NCBI GenBank assembly: GCA_963921195.1
Contig: OY992536.1
Location: 326,633,038 to 326,697,037, forward strand
Origin: Pegoplata infirma
Lineage: Eukaryota; Arthropoda; Insecta; Diptera; Anthomyiidae
Direction of reading: 5' to 3'
Length of the DNA stretch: 64,000 nt
The notes under the pieces were generated by a model. It was not told where the DNA came from, ran no database searches, and was given only the letters and a program-made list of their open reading frames with translations. The position numbers and the translations under genes were made by a program. Below, in pieces: positions 44,201 through 56,900 of this stretch (position 1 is the stretch's first letter; the number at the start of each line of letters is the position of its first letter).

Positions 44201-47200
44201 CGACTTAAAAATGTTTTTAAAACATGTTTAACAGGTTTTCAACACGTGAATTTGAGGTGAAACTAATCTGAAATTTACGGTTTTGCTAATAACTTTTGAA
44301 CCACTGGACCGATTTGGCTGAAATTTAAAACGAACCGGACCAGAGGAACGGTAAATATATATGCCACACTTCAGCATCCTCAGAATTGCCGTTCGAAAGT
44401 TACCGTGTGTTTTATCTCGTAAATTCCAGAAAAACCCTTGCCGAAATTCACTCATTTGCTTATAACTTTTGAACCATTGGACAGATTTCGCTGGATTGCA
44501 ATACCAACCTGACCAGGTAAATGTCCAACATATATGCCAAACTTCAGGAGCCTCCATAAAGTCTTTCAAAAGTTAGAGTGTTTTCAACAGACAGACAGAC
44601 AGACAGACGGACAGACGGACGGACGGACGGACGGACGGACGGACAGACATCGCTAGATCGTCTTAAAATCGATCGAGGGTCATGAATATATATACTTTAT
44701 GGGGTCCTAGACCAATATTTCGAGGTGTTACAAACGGAATGACAAACTTATATATACCCTCTATCACTAGAGTGGAGGGTATAAAAAAGTTTGATGAAAA
44801 AAAAAATTTATGGGGAAAAAATTTGGTGAAAAAAAAATTAATGAAAAAAAAAAAAAAAAATTGATGAAAAAAAAAATTCATGAAAAAAAAATTTGATAAA
44901 AAAAAAATTTGATAAAAAAAATGATGAAAAAAGTTTACGAAAAAAAAATTTGATGAAAAAAAAAAAATTGGTGGAAAAAAAATATTTGGTGGAAAAAAAT
45001 TTTGGAAAAAAAATTGATGAAAAAAAAATTTTTTTCGTTGAAAAATAATTATGTTACTTTTTATTCACCAGCTGGTGAAAAACGGTTTTATTAAACACGA
45101 GGTGAATTATTATCCAAGTTACAAACCAAATTGTTTTCTTTTTCGTTAATGGTTAGCTTATATAGTCAAACTAAGGTGCAACTTTTTTAAAATTAGACAC
45201 CAGCCTAAAAACATTGTCATGTTAAAAAAAATTGAGGTTATAAGGGTCCAAGTTGAAAAAATGCAGAAGAAAAGTTGAATTTCTAAAAATTATAGACGTT
45301 TCTGGAATTTCCCAAACCGGTTTCGAACACTCCACACTTAGAAAAAAAACTAACTAAAAAACGGGAAAATTAACTAAATCCAAGGAAAATTGATAATGAT
45401 TTAGCTCCATTGCCATGTATTCCTACTTTTTAGTCCATATTTTTCTTAAAAATTATGACCAATTTAAACTATAAAGTGGGAAAAATTTCCCATTTTTTAG
45501 TTAAAAAAACATTTTTGATGAGGACATTTTTCCTTAAAATTAGTTAATTTCATATTTTTATTGGTTTATTTATAGAATAGGATGTGAATACACACAGAAT
45601 TCTCATTATGTACATTTTTTATTTAAAATATAAAAAAACGTTCGTTTCTTATGGTCAAGTAATAAATTTCATTAGTTTTTAAAGTTAAATTACAACAAAG
45701 ACTTTAGGTCTGAACAGAACAAGCCCGGCACGACTTTTTCCATACGATTTGACAGTTAAAAACCGTGACCGGCACGACAAAAAATTAAAACTTATTTTAT
45801 TTTATCTCCGGGTTCTCTCAATCTCCCTCCCTCTCACACTCCAGGGTTGCTGCATTTTCTCAACAATTTTTTATTTTTTCATTCACAATGGTGTAACAAA
45901 CGTACAGTAGTGCCAACTTAATCACATTGACTATGTGATAAGCGATTTTTTTCTGTAAAATTACTCAAATTTTATAAAAAGTTAGCACCACTGAACAAAC
46001 AAATGACAGTTTTTGCCGTCGCCGTCCCCCGTCATTGTTTTGGGCCTATATTCTCCGGCAACGGCAACCGTCCCCCGTGCCGTGCTTGTTCTGTTTCTAC
46101 CTTTTGTCTTTAACGTTTGTTCCCACACTATGGGAAAACACGCCAAAGCCAAGGCCTTTGTTGTGATTAAAATATTATTTTTTCCCTAACACATACATGT
46201 GTAAAAAAAATGTAAACATTAAATTTATTACTTGTTATACAAGACCAAACTCTCTTTTTCATATACTACAGATAATAAACAAATTGTGAACTACAAGCAA
46301 GCATGAAAAAAAAAATAAATCAACTAAACAATTTCATGTTATGAAAAATTTACTAAACTTGTGGAAAAAACTTCCTCAAATTAAAAAGATAAATATGATG
46401 AACTAATTGGAAGTAAATTACGTCCTAAAACTGAATTTTTTGAACTAAATTTTGTTTTAAGAAATATGTCTTAAAAATAAAGATTTTTTTTAATTTATTT
46501 AGGGAATTCCATTTAAGGAAAATTATGGCCTATTTAACAGTCCATGAACTAAAATTTTTTCCTAAAAGTTGGGAAAATTTCCAGAATTTAAGTTAAATTT
46601 AACTAAATTAAGGGAAAATTTATAAACTATTTTGAAGAAAATTTTTCCAAAGTTTAAGTTAATGTTTTTTTTTTGAGTGCAGTTAGTGTTATCATCAGTA
46701 GGATTTTGAATGTCGGTTTGTCTTGTTAATGAAAACTTTTTTTATATATGTGAATATTTATAGTGTCTACAGAATAAATTTTGACAGTTTCCAACACTAC
46801 AATTCTATTTCCAGCAATCTCAACCTTACTTCATACTTTCTTTCAACTTTTTTTTCTCTTACATTATTTCGCAATGGTGAGGCTGGTTGGGTGCTTACTA
46901 TAAAAATTTTCAAAATTGCGGAAAACCGCTTGCCTCTCCAATTGTGTTTTTCTCTTAAAAAGGTTTCAGTCATAAAAAGGTTTCATTTGTTAAACTAAAA
47001 TGCAAAAAATATGTAAAAATTGTGTTTTTTTAGAGGTTGGTTTAGTTCAATGGGCGTGAATTTAAAAAAATTATTAAAATAATTAGAAAATGGTATTAAT
47101 AAAGTTCAAAACGCATAATAAATAAATAAGTAAACAGTTCTCGCGATGGGGAGGTATCCCCCACAAAATGCTTTATTTCGGCTGCTGGCTGACAAACATG

Positions 47201-50200
47201 TGTGAACAGAATTATATAACGAATCAAATTTAATTTGTTTTACCAACAAAATCCATTAGGCACACACAAATAAAAAATTTCCAATGAACGACTTTCATAG
47301 TATTTATGAACAAATTCATAAAATTTAAATTCATAAAAATAGTATTTATGAATAAATCATAATAAATTTAGGAACTATTTAACATTTTTTTATAAAAACT
47401 ATGAAAAAGTTCAAAAATTTAATGAAAAAGTTCATAATTTTTATGTATTTGTTCATAAATTCTTTGAATTTCGTTAATTTTTACTTGTTTTGTAAAAAGT
47501 ATCTGAAATTTTGTGAAATATAAAATTAAATACGTTTGTTATAGAAAAGGTAAATTGGAAGGTCATAAAAAAACATTTTTCCATCCCTGATAGAAAACAA
47601 AGTTACACAATGTAAAAAAGTTACATATATGTATGTATTGGTAGCAATGGCAATGACAACTATCTAAAGGAAAATATTACATCAAATATTTGTGACTCGA
47701 CACACTTGATCTCATACCAAACCTAATTATACTGAACTTTTACCTTTAGGGTCATTGAAGTGACCCTTATGCTAAATTTGTTTAGCACGAATAATTTCTT
47801 TTAATAGGCTGACAGTCTTTAGAAATAATTTATCCGGTTTAAAAAAAAGCTCAGAGAAAAAAATTGTTTCTTATCTAAATTTGTTTGATAAAATTCATTT
47901 GCACAAACACTTACCAACCTAAAACAATTTAAAAAAATTTTTTCGAAAACTTTAAGGAATTAATAATGAGTTAAGAAGTTACAAAAATATTAAAAACAAA
48001 AAGATATTTTCACAAAACAGCCTACTGAGCAGCCGAATCCACCTACACAAAAAAACTTTTTTTAATTTCTACTTTACTGTGCACATTTAAAACAAAAACA
48101 CTCTAAAGGTATAATATGAATAATTGAATGATTAATAAAAAAATGAAGTCGTATAAGTAGAATATAAGAGTTTCTGCACAATGCAGCAGCAAGCAACAGA
48201 AAGCATAAATTTTTTGCTACATAGACGCTTCTATTTTATAGAGTTACCATCGTTTTTTTGGCAGAGTTGTGTTTTATGTATTGTCACTCTTTTTTGTTAC
48301 TTTCATTATTTAGTAAAAAGTTTATGATTTATTTAGACAGAAGCGAAAACAATCAATAGAAAAATCTGCTGAAAATACACCCATTTTGGGACATATGAGA
48401 AATCTGCTGAAATTTTTTTTAATTGAATAAAAACGAAAAAGAATTAACAATTTGACAAAAAAAAAAAAAAAACTTTGTTGGAAATTGTTTTAATTGTATA
48501 AAAAACAACAAAAAAATTAACACTTTGAAAAAAATCTTAGAAAATTTTCTTGAAAAAATAATGACAGCAAATTATTTCTGTAAAATTAGAAAATAATCTG
48601 CCTAAAATATGTTAAAAAATATTTTGAAATTCAGCAAACAGAATCAGTTAAAACGCAATAAAATATCTGTTATTTTCTAAAACTTAATGACAGAGATTTT
48701 AGTAAAAATATATTTTTCAGACGAACAATCTGCTGAAAGATTTCTAATTCCTATTGAAAGTCGTTTTACAGATTTTTTGACAGAGTTTTTCTTTTGAGTG
48801 AAGGAATTTCATATAAAAATACCTATCAGCTCCGGATATATCAGTAGTGACATGTCACTGGACATGTCCATTAGGAACACATCACAGAACACACCACAGC
48901 TGTACCCACCATCTTTCGAAACTTAAAATTTTTTAAAAAAAAGCGTTTTTAATGAATTTTGTTCTCCAAAAGGCCAAAAAAAATGTTAAACATTTTTTTT
49001 AAATGGAACTTAGAAAATTTACTAAATTTAGAAAATTTTTAAAAATTTTATTCTTATTTAAAATACTTGTTATTCAAAAAACGTAAATAAAAATGTGTTT
49101 AGGAATTTTTAAATTTTGTTCGACATTTGGTAAAAATTGAAAAACCGGTCACGGGATAAGTTTTTTTCAAGACAGTTTAGTGATAAGTCCAATTATCATC
49201 TGTCACGTGATAGGTATTTTAGTGATATGTCCTGTTTTCACCAGTCACGGGAAAGGTGATTTCTGATCGAAAGACAGGGATTTTTTTTGCTAACAATCCA
49301 AAGAGCAGAGCTTCGAAGAATGAAATCCTTTCTCAAAAAAATCAATTCAATTTTCATAGTCAGCGAATGCATTCGATTTCATAAATCAACAATGAATGCA
49401 GTCCTTGGAATTCGTTCGATTGAATGGAAAAAAATGAATGCATTCGATTTCTTGTTCATTCGATTTAGAAAAACCGAGTGCATTCGATTTAGAAAAACCG
49501 AATGCATTCGATTTTTTATCATTCCACTGCGAATGCAATCGATTTTTTAAATATATAGACCAAAACGGAGCCAAATTTTGGTCCATAGTATCGCCGACTC
49601 TCTTTACATACGATTGCCCTAATGGTCCCTAATTTTGAATCCAAAAAAATTGGTGTTCCCGAAAATTTTAAAAATGCACATATCAACTGCCTAAACGACG
49701 AAAAGTGTGAAGAGTGTTGGCGATACTATGGAAACAAAATTGGCTTCGTTTTGCTCTATCTTGGTTAATTTTATAAGTCTTTTATGCAATGAATGAATAA
49801 GCCATTCGATTTTTCAAATTGAATGAAAATAAAATCGATTGCATTCGCAAGTGAATGCATTCGATTTTTAAAAGTCGAATGAAAAAAAATCGAGTGCATT
49901 TGATTTTTGAAAGTCGAATGAAAAATAAATCGAATGCATTCGCTATTTATAAATCGAATGAATCTAAAGTGAATTCATTCAATTCGCTAAAATGTTATTG
50001 GGGAATCGAATTAAGGAATGAAATCCTTCGAAGCTCTGCCAAAGAGTCGTTGGGATGATGTAAACACACCTATAGCGGCAATGATGTTTGATGCCACGTT
50101 TTTCATTCTTGCTGCTTTTGAAGAAACACTAACAATAAGAGTAAACAAAATGTAAAAATTTTGCTTAACAAATTGTCAAAAAAATAAATTATGCTTAAAA

Positions 50201-53200
50201 GAAAAAGTGCTTTGTATCATAACAATTTAAAACCTTTACAATAAATAAAGTTGAACAAAAGTTGTAATTAAATTTAGCTTTTGTTTAATTTAAATTTTAT
50301 AAGAACATTTCAATTTGTTTAGCAAATTTTTGATGTAATAACAATATTAAAATATATTCCTGTCTTGAAAATATAAATTAATATTATGGAAATACTATAA
50401 AGAAATTTATGTGGTAAATTTTCAACAAATTTTACAAAAACTAATAATTTTTATATTTAAAAAAAAATTAAAAATAAAATGATAGATACAGTAAGTTAAT
50501 TTAATAAATGTCCCATATAAAATGTCTAAAACATTATTTGTCAGAAAATCTATTCATAAAATTTTTTAGAATTGACAAAAAAGTTAATTGAATTTTAAAA
50601 GTTCTTGATTTTTTTTTTTTTTGTTGCTTCAATATATTACAATGAGCTTTTCATTACTTTTTATTGTAAGATTATTTTTTTTTTTTTGTATTTTTTAAAT
50701 TTTTAGGTATGCCTCAGGATTTATACAATCTTTGGTATCCGGACTCATATCCTTTTACTGATGTCCTTTGTGTTTTGGAAGGTGTTTTGTCGGAGACAGC
50801 TGCCAATGCAACTGTATTAACAATAACAGCTTTTACAGTAGAGCGTTACATAGCCATATGTCATCCGTTCCGGTAAGTAAAAATTTACAAACATTTTGCT
50901 TAAAAACACATGTATGTAAAAAAACTAAACATGACAAGAATGGACACATACAGTAGATTGTCAAGTCATTATGATAATTACACAGTACTACAAAAGTGAA
51001 CAAAAATTCGGATTGGTTGGAGTTCATGGAGTACAGAAATACTCATAGTTCTACTCGATCACTTCGCTTATTACTTTTTTAAAAGTACACGCGGAGAAGA
51101 GATATGATTGTGGCAACCACAATTTGAGAGCGTCATATTATGATTGAAAATTTTATCATGACTTGTTTGTAGCAACCATAACATTTTTTGCAGCAATCAT
51201 GTTATGATCCAAAATATTCGAAAAAAAATAATATGATTGCAACAACAATTTTATGATTGCCATAAACATATTATGATACTATATCTTTATTTATATAACA
51301 GTGGTTATCATAATCTAATCCTCAACAATCATACAATGATCCTTTGTGAGCATGTTTAGTAAGAATCATAAAATGATTGCAACAATCTTATTATGATTAA
51401 AGTTTCAATCATAATAACACTCTCTTCAATTATGGTTATAAAATTTTTCAATTTGATTTACATATTATCTTATAGTTAAAGTCACTTTATAATTATTTGA
51501 TTATATTCTGTAATCTAACATTTACATATGTTATAGTTTGACCTACAAATAAGCTTGCACACGAGTAAAATTGCCATTGAAAGGATTAAAAAGAAAACAA
51601 AAATTTAAATTAGCTCTAACTCGTTTCAGAGAATGGTAAATAATGTTTTATACTTTTTTTTTGTATTATTTTTGGTGGGTGAAAAAGAGGATGATGAAAA
51701 TATAAACTAATATACATGCAGAGAAGAGATATGATTGTGACAGCCATAATTTAATAGCGTCATATTATGATTGAAAATTTTATCGTAACTTGTTTGTAGC
51801 AACCATAACACTTTTACAGTAATCATCTTATGATATGATTTGCAACAAAAATTTAATGATTGCTGTTAACATATTATGAAACAATTTTCAATCGTAATAT
51901 GACGCTCTCAAATAATGGTTGCCACAATCATATCTCTTTTCTGAGCGTATGTTTGCGTGTTTACTCTATTACTGTTGGATTTATATCCCATCCGATTTAA
52001 TTGGGAAATTATATTGGGAACCGGTTCATATTCACATATTTTCATTCATATATAATCGATGTAACCGAAAACGTGTTTTCGATTTATTTTGTTTACCAGT
52101 TTTCCCAAGAGTCCTTTCCGTAAAAATCCGCTGCAATATAAAAATTCTATATAAGGTGATGGAGAGCATGGTTAATTATCACTTGGTAGACTATCTGGAG
52201 TCTAACTCACTTTTGTGCGATCGGCAGTATGGATTTCGTGGAAGTCGTTCTACGGGAGACCTGTTGGCGTTTGTTTCGGAACGTTGGAGTCGTTCTATCC
52301 ACCAATTTGGTGATAGCAAAGTGGTTGCCCTGGATATTTCCAAGGCGTTTGATCGCGTGTGGCACGGTGCCCTCGTTTCGAAGCTTATTGCGTTTGGTGT
52401 CGGTAGTGATTTCTCTCGATTTATATCAAGCTTTCTCGGTAATCGCACTATACGTTAGGGCGGATCGAGAAATGCTTTTTCACGAATTTCGCTTGGGCGC
52501 TATGCGGGATTGGTAAAAAAAGATGCCAAAACGAAGTGGTTAAAATTTCAGAAAGATCGCACTTCATCTTGGGGCCCCCCTCCAGCGCTGAAGTTTCCAC
52601 TTTTTTAAGCCAAAGAGCATTTTTTTTTTTAAATTATCAGAAATTCAAATTTTATCAGATCTTCTTAATTTTGGATTTTATGTGGTCTAGTTAATCACAT
52701 CTATTTAGATTTTAAATATCAGCTTAATACGATATCCCTAACCTCCAAAAACCAGAGGTGGAAAAGTATGCTTACATTTTGGAGAAACCCGAAAAGCAAC
52801 ATTTTGCAATTATGTAAAAAAACACATTAAAATTGCAAAATATGATTTTCTTCTTCCCGACTTGGAAAACAGGCTACATAAGGATTCCAAAACCGTTAAA
52901 ACCAAAAAATACGAAATTCTTGAACGGCGTGTGGACCAATCTCAACTTACGATATTTTCAAAAAATTTATTTCATAATTTTTTTTTTGCTATATTGTTCT
53001 ATATTTTAAACATTTTTTACAAATTATGTCATATTTTCCTATTAAAGATATTCTCATTAAAAACAAGTAGAAAAGTTAAATTCGACTTGGCCGAATCTAT
53101 GAATACCCTCCACAATGCCCTTTTTAAGTGATAGTAAATTTTCTAACGTGAAAAAAATAACATTTTTGGTAAGAAATATTTTATTTTCTGTAAAAAAACT

Positions 53201-53872
53201 TTTTTTTATTAATTTTTGAAAAAAAAAAAAATACTAATTTTTTTTTTTTGAGTGTAAAATTTTTTTTGAGTGTATTTTTTTTGTTTTAGTGTAAAAAAAC
53301 TTTTTTTTTATTAATTTTTGAAAAAAAAAAAAAAAAAAATAATTTACCAATTTTTTTTTGAGTGTAAAATTTTTTTTGAGTGTAAAATTTTTTTTGAGTG
53401 TAAACTTTTTTTTGAGTGTATTTTTTTTTTTTGTTTTAGTGTAAAAATATTTTTGTGTGACAAAAATACCTTTTAAAATATTTTTCTGACTTACAAATGT
53501 TTTTAAAACATGTTTAACATGTTTTCAACACGTGAATTTAAGGTGAAACTAATCTGAAATTTACGGTTTTGCTAATAACTTTTGAACCACTGGACCGATT
53601 TGGCTGAAATTTAAAACGACCCGGACCAGAGGAACGGTAAATATATATGCCACACTTCAGCACCCTAAGAATTGCCGTTCGAAAGTTACCGTGTGTTTTA
53701 TCTCGTAAATTCCAGAAAAACCCTTGCCGAAATTCACGCAATTGCTTATAACTTTTGAACCACTGGACCGATTTCGCTGGATTGCAATACCAACCTGACC
53801 AGGTAAATGTCCAACATATATGCCAAACTTCAGGAGCCTCCGTAAAGTCTTTCAAAAGTTAGCGTGTTTTCA

Positions 53873-53906
<34 letters not shown>

Positions 53907-56900
53907 GGACAGACGGACGGACGGACGGACGGACGGACGGACGGACGGACGGACATCGCTAGATCGTCTTAAAATCGATCGAGGATCATGAATATATATA
54001 CTTTATGGGGTCCTAGACCAATATTTCGAGGTGTTACAAACGGAATGACAAACTTATATATACCCTCTATCACTAGAGTGGAGGGTATAATTAAGAGATC
54101 ATTAACCCTTGTCGACATGGGGTCATATGAGTCCCACACAAAAAAATGTTTTTTATCAATTAAAAATAGCTTAAAATTTAAAACTTTTATGAGTTTATCA
54201 GATATTTTTTGTATATGTAATATGGTCCGCTAAACTCATAAAAGTTTTCAATTTTAATCAATTTGTAATTGGTAAAAAACAATTTCTTGTGTGGGACTCA
54301 TATGACCCCATGTCGACAAGGGTTAATAATATCTTAAATTTTAATGAGAATATCTTTAATAGGAAAATATGACATAATTTGTAAAAAATGTTTAAAATAT
54401 AGAACAATATAGCAAAAAAAAATGTATGAAATAATTTTTTTGAAAATATCGTAAGTTGAGATTGGTCCACACGCCGTTCAAGAATTTCGTATTTTTTGGT
54501 TTTAACGGTTTTGGAATCCTTGTGTAGTCTATTTTCCAAGTCGGGAAGAAAAAAATCATATTTTGGAATTTTAATATGTTTTTTTTACATATTTGGAAAA
54601 AGTTGCTTTTCGGGTTTCTCCAAAATGTAAGCATACTTTTTCCCCTCTGGTTTTTGGAGGTTAGCGATATCGTATTAAGCTGATATTTAAAATCTAAAAA
54701 GATGTGATTAACTACACCACATAAAATCCAAAATTATGACGATCTGATCAAATTTGAATTTTTGACAATTTTTAAAAAAATGCTTTTTGGCTTAAAATTT
54801 CTCGATCCGCCCTACTATACGTGTTGTTATAGATGGGATTTCATCGGACTAATTTCATCTTAATTCGGGAGTACCACAAGGTTCCGTTCTTTCTCCTACA
54901 CTTTTTCTTATTTTTCTTAATGACCTTCTAAAACAAACTTCCAATCCTATCTATTCTTTTGCAGATGACAGCAAATTTGTCATTCATTTTTTTTCAATCA
55001 TAGACCAAGCCTTACCGAGGTTGAAGCTATGAGACAGAACATGAATGACACACTTAATCATGACCTTTCGACGATCTCCGAGTGGGGTCTTGCGAATAGG
55101 GTGGAATTTAATGCTCGTAAGACCCAATGTTGTATGTTGCCCCACAGACGGTCTGTGGAATCAACGTCATCTGTATTCATGGGAGGTATAGCTATTGAGG
55201 AATCAGACACTCTTGATGTTCTACACTAAGAAAATTATGTCATTAACTGTTTGTAGGTTATTTTAAAAAGTAATCAGTAAAGTCATTTTAAAAGAAAAAT
55301 CACTTATTTTATAAAGGATTTAATTTTTTTACTGTTTCTGTAGTTTAAAAAAAATTATTTACTGTATTAAAAACGAATTTTCTGTTACATTTAATTTCGG
55401 CAGTAAAATATTTCTTCTATAGTTTTACTGTTTTTCAATACAAAATAACTGAATATTCACTAGTTTTTTAATGTTTTGGTTAGTCATTAAATTAACATTT
55501 AAAATTGACTGTAATGTGTTTTTATTTTAAATGAAAAAACAGTGGAATGGGTTTTAAATAAAATTTCATTTGTTTTAAGTGAATATTCAGTGAATTTACC
55601 TACATAATTCTTTGAGTGTAGGCATGAAAATCCAATGTGATGTTCGTTGGCACCAGCATGTTTTTCAGGTGTCGAAAGAAGCATTCAAGTGCCTTGGTTT
55701 TATTAAACGGTGTAAGAAATACTTCACTACGTCTGATCTTCTTACTATTTATACCTCCTATATCCGACCGAAAATGGAATACAACTCCCATATCTGGGCA
55801 GGAGCCTCAAGGTCTATCTTGGAGCTTCTGGACCGGGTGCAAAGGAGTGCGTTGAAGCTCACCAATGACAGTAGGGTATCCAGCTCTATTGACTCATTGG
55901 AGCATCGTCGGAGCATCGAATTACCACGGTAAGTGTTCTGCTGAGATAGGTGAATTCATCCCTGAGACGCGGGTGCTTGCTCGTAGTACTCGTCTATCCA
56001 ATAGATCACATCCGTTCGTGGTCGATTGTCCAATGTATCGCACAACGCATTACAGAGAAAATTCGTTTCTCAGTCGGCTACGATTTAGAAAAGTTCAATT
56101 TGAATATCCACAAACACTACTGCCTCTTTCCTCCTCCTCATAACCTATTTTCCTAATACCAACACAATGCATTGCATTAGTAGGGGGCATCCCCTGAGTG
56201 TTGGCTCAAAGTAAAAAAAAACTGAAGCAAAAAATCTCGTAAATAAACTTAATTTTGGGTCGTAGCATCCAGTAACATTCTCCTTTTTGCAAGGTTATTT
56301 GTCAATTTCACGTACATATGTTACACTGTTATTAATTTGATCCTCTAAAACTGTCTTTAGTTTCAAAATTCAATCGTAAAGTTCTGATTGTAATTCCGTT
56401 CTTATTTATGCTATACCAATATACCTGTTAACTAGTATTATTCTATAAAACCTTAATTAAGATGTTACGTTTGGCTTAACAAACACAATTTTTATAAAAT
56501 TTTTCTAACTGATTTTGAACGTGTTCAACTATGTATGTATATTTTGTTTCCAATTACAATTTACTAAAGGAAAATAAATTTGTATAACTATTTGTTTTTA
56601 TTTTATTTTTGTTTATATCCTTGATACATTGAATTTCAATATTAGTTTTCTACAATATTTATTTATTATTTTTTTGTATTTTATTTTCAGTCAACATACC
56701 ATGTCGAAATTATCACGTGCTGTTAAATTTATTTTAGCCATTTGGTTAACGGCTTTTGTATTGGCTTTGCCGCAAGCAATGCAATTCTCGGTTGTGCCAC
56801 AGGCTGGTGGCACTGCATGTACGGTATGTATCAATGGGAAAAATTAAAAAAATACTATAATTGAACATTAGGGTGGAGCAAATATAAATGTGTGTATTAA

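Larger units (their letters stand above)
41210..50706 (+). other. Receptor intron 1 (9.5 kb)
   Basis: Bounded by GTAAGT at 41210 and TTTTTAG at 50706. It holds the elements at 41564-42334, 43802-44786, 45335-46679 and 49306-50038 plus A-rich minisatellite. None interrupts the splice sites. Confidence 0.85.
52456..54814. mobile_element. hAT foldback in the LINE RT with perfect 8-bp duplication CTATACGT
   Basis: TAGGGCGGATCGAGAAAT (52456) pairs with ATTTCTCGATCCGCCCTA (to 54814). CTATACGT is present at 52448-52455 and 54815-54822. Deleting the element and one octamer restores an open RT frame. The arms pair over about 600 bp ('ttggtccacacgccgttc' and so on). The loop received a mini-me copy (53062-54090) and a TTAA MITE (54106-54322). 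Its TIR resembles that of 3444-7471. Confidence 0.93.
52110..56221 (+). pseudogene. Non-LTR (LINE) reverse transcriptase, 5'-truncated, split by two elements
   Basis: Segments: 52150-52455 has '[15 protein letters not shown]', '[14 protein letters not shown]' and '[13 protein letters not shown]' (palm motif with Asp). 54823-55223 has '[20 protein letters not shown]' and the catalytic 'FADDSKF'. 55621-56140 has the thumb and C-terminal part ('FIKRCKKYF', '[13 protein letters not shown]', '[10 protein letters not shown]'). The order is that of a Jockey/CR1/R1-type RVT_1 protein. Inactivating changes are a TAA at 54850, a frameshift in the T run near 54990, and a break near 55930. 52456-54814 and 55224-55618 are insertions. 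A short A run near 56213 may be the tail. Same strand as the receptor, inside intron 2. Confidence 0.85.

Noticed and set aside
51919..52106. N-terminal part of the frame before the LINE RT motifs
   Set aside because: It starts in the end of the 51088-51947 foldback and shows no RT similarity, so I did not include it in the LINE.
53876..53952. CRISPR-like periodic array
   Set aside because: The 4-base (GACR)n period is a microsatellite within mini-me, with no spacers.
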